Assembly: GCF_041107455.1 (NCBI RefSeq)
Contig: NZ_JBGBPY010000001.1
Span: 2,046,001 to 2,110,000, forward strand
Direction: 5' to 3'
Length of the DNA stretch: 64,000 nt
DNA from: Rhodanobacter humi
GTDB taxonomy: Bacteria > Pseudomonadota > Gammaproteobacteria > Xanthomonadales > Rhodanobacteraceae
The notes beneath the pieces were generated by a model. That model saw only the letters and a program-made list of their open reading frames with translations, was not told where the DNA came from and made no database searches. The position numbers and the translations under genes are program-made. Shown here piece by piece: positions 63,914 through 64,000 of the stretch (the first letter of the stretch is position 1; every line of letters starts with the position of its first letter).

Positions 63914-64000
63914 AATGGCCCTCCAGCGCCGGCACGGCGTTCGCCTGCGCGTGCTTGCGCGCTTCGCGACGCTCCACCAGGGCGCGGATCACGACATAGA
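63914..64000 (-). CDS. RND efflux pump inner-membrane subunit, C-terminal end only
   Basis: The last 28 codons of a minus-strand gene cut by the window edge, reading YVVIRALVERREARKHAQAN then AVPALEGH and stop. FYVVIRxL followed by a basic stretch is the usual end of the AcrB/MexF-type permeases after the final helix. The position just before the OprM-type gene supports this. Its identity within the family cannot be judged. Confidence 0.75.

Overview
The window is GC-rich bacterial chromosome, almost certainly a gammaproteobacterium of the order Xanthomonadales, most likely Rhodanobacteraceae (Rhodanobacter/Dyella/Luteibacter type). The main reason is the run gyrB - TPR protein - tonB - exbB - exbD1 - exbD2 - pdxJ, which is characteristic of the origin-proximal region in that order. 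The high GC content and the REP-like hairpin pairs (GTAGGAGCGGCTTCAGCCGC) between genes agree with this. The family or genus assignment is inference. No rRNA, tRNA, CRISPR array, prophage or complete insertion sequence was found.

Layout. 1-7.8 kb: the 3' part of gyrB, a periplasmic TPR protein, the TonB energy-transduction operon, pdxJ and a phosphopantetheinyl transferase. 7.9-19.1 kb: an apparent acetate module made of a symporter-fused hybrid kinase (CrbS/CbrA type), a LuxR-type regulator (CrbR type), acs, a porin and an MHS-family transporter. A compositionally different two-gene patch (a J-domain membrane protein and a small Cys-rich protein) lies between kinase and regulator. 19.2-35.8 kb: housekeeping and accessory genes, including a radical SAM protein, a single-gene HipA-like kinase (YjjJ type) coupled to a HAD phosphatase, an S9 peptidase, two patatin-type genes (the second at 37.5 kb), fbp, GFA, GST and WYL proteins, a ParB-like/SulP/DUF885 overlapping operon, and an Xre-RES toxin-antitoxin pair coupled to an SGNH hydrolase. 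36-43 kb: LysR, phhA divergent from an Lrp regulator, a MITE-like 268-bp element that supplies the end of the Lrp gene, PlsC/YheT, and an MntA-HepT toxin-antitoxin pair. 43-49.7 kb: a sorbosone-dehydrogenase-like protein, PEBP, a five-gene small membrane protein run ending in an AI-2E family protein, and an arsR-arsI-arsC-aqpS operon.

49.7-61 kb is the most unusual part. Six paralogous exported PD40 beta-propeller proteins lie in two co-directional operons. The downstream end of one carries a LytS-family kinase and a LytTR response regulator (the AlgZ/AlgR type of pair). Both operon promoters carry three tandem copies of a 10-bp element close to ACCGCTCGTC, phased 21-22 bp apart and at nearly the same distance from the first start codon. 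This resembles the published AlgR box (ACCGTTCGTC). I read it as a self-contained two-component regulon secreting a family of propeller proteins of unknown function. A Tat-exported alpha/beta hydrolase and an ArsR-SRPBCC pair, whose 20-bp perfect palindrome covers the start codon, sit between the two operons. 61-64 kb ends with a DUF4440 protein, an SDR, and an outer-membrane efflux lipoprotein followed by the last codons of an RND pump.

Many genes are coupled by 4-bp ATGA/GTGA overlaps. These were used to choose starts and infer operons.
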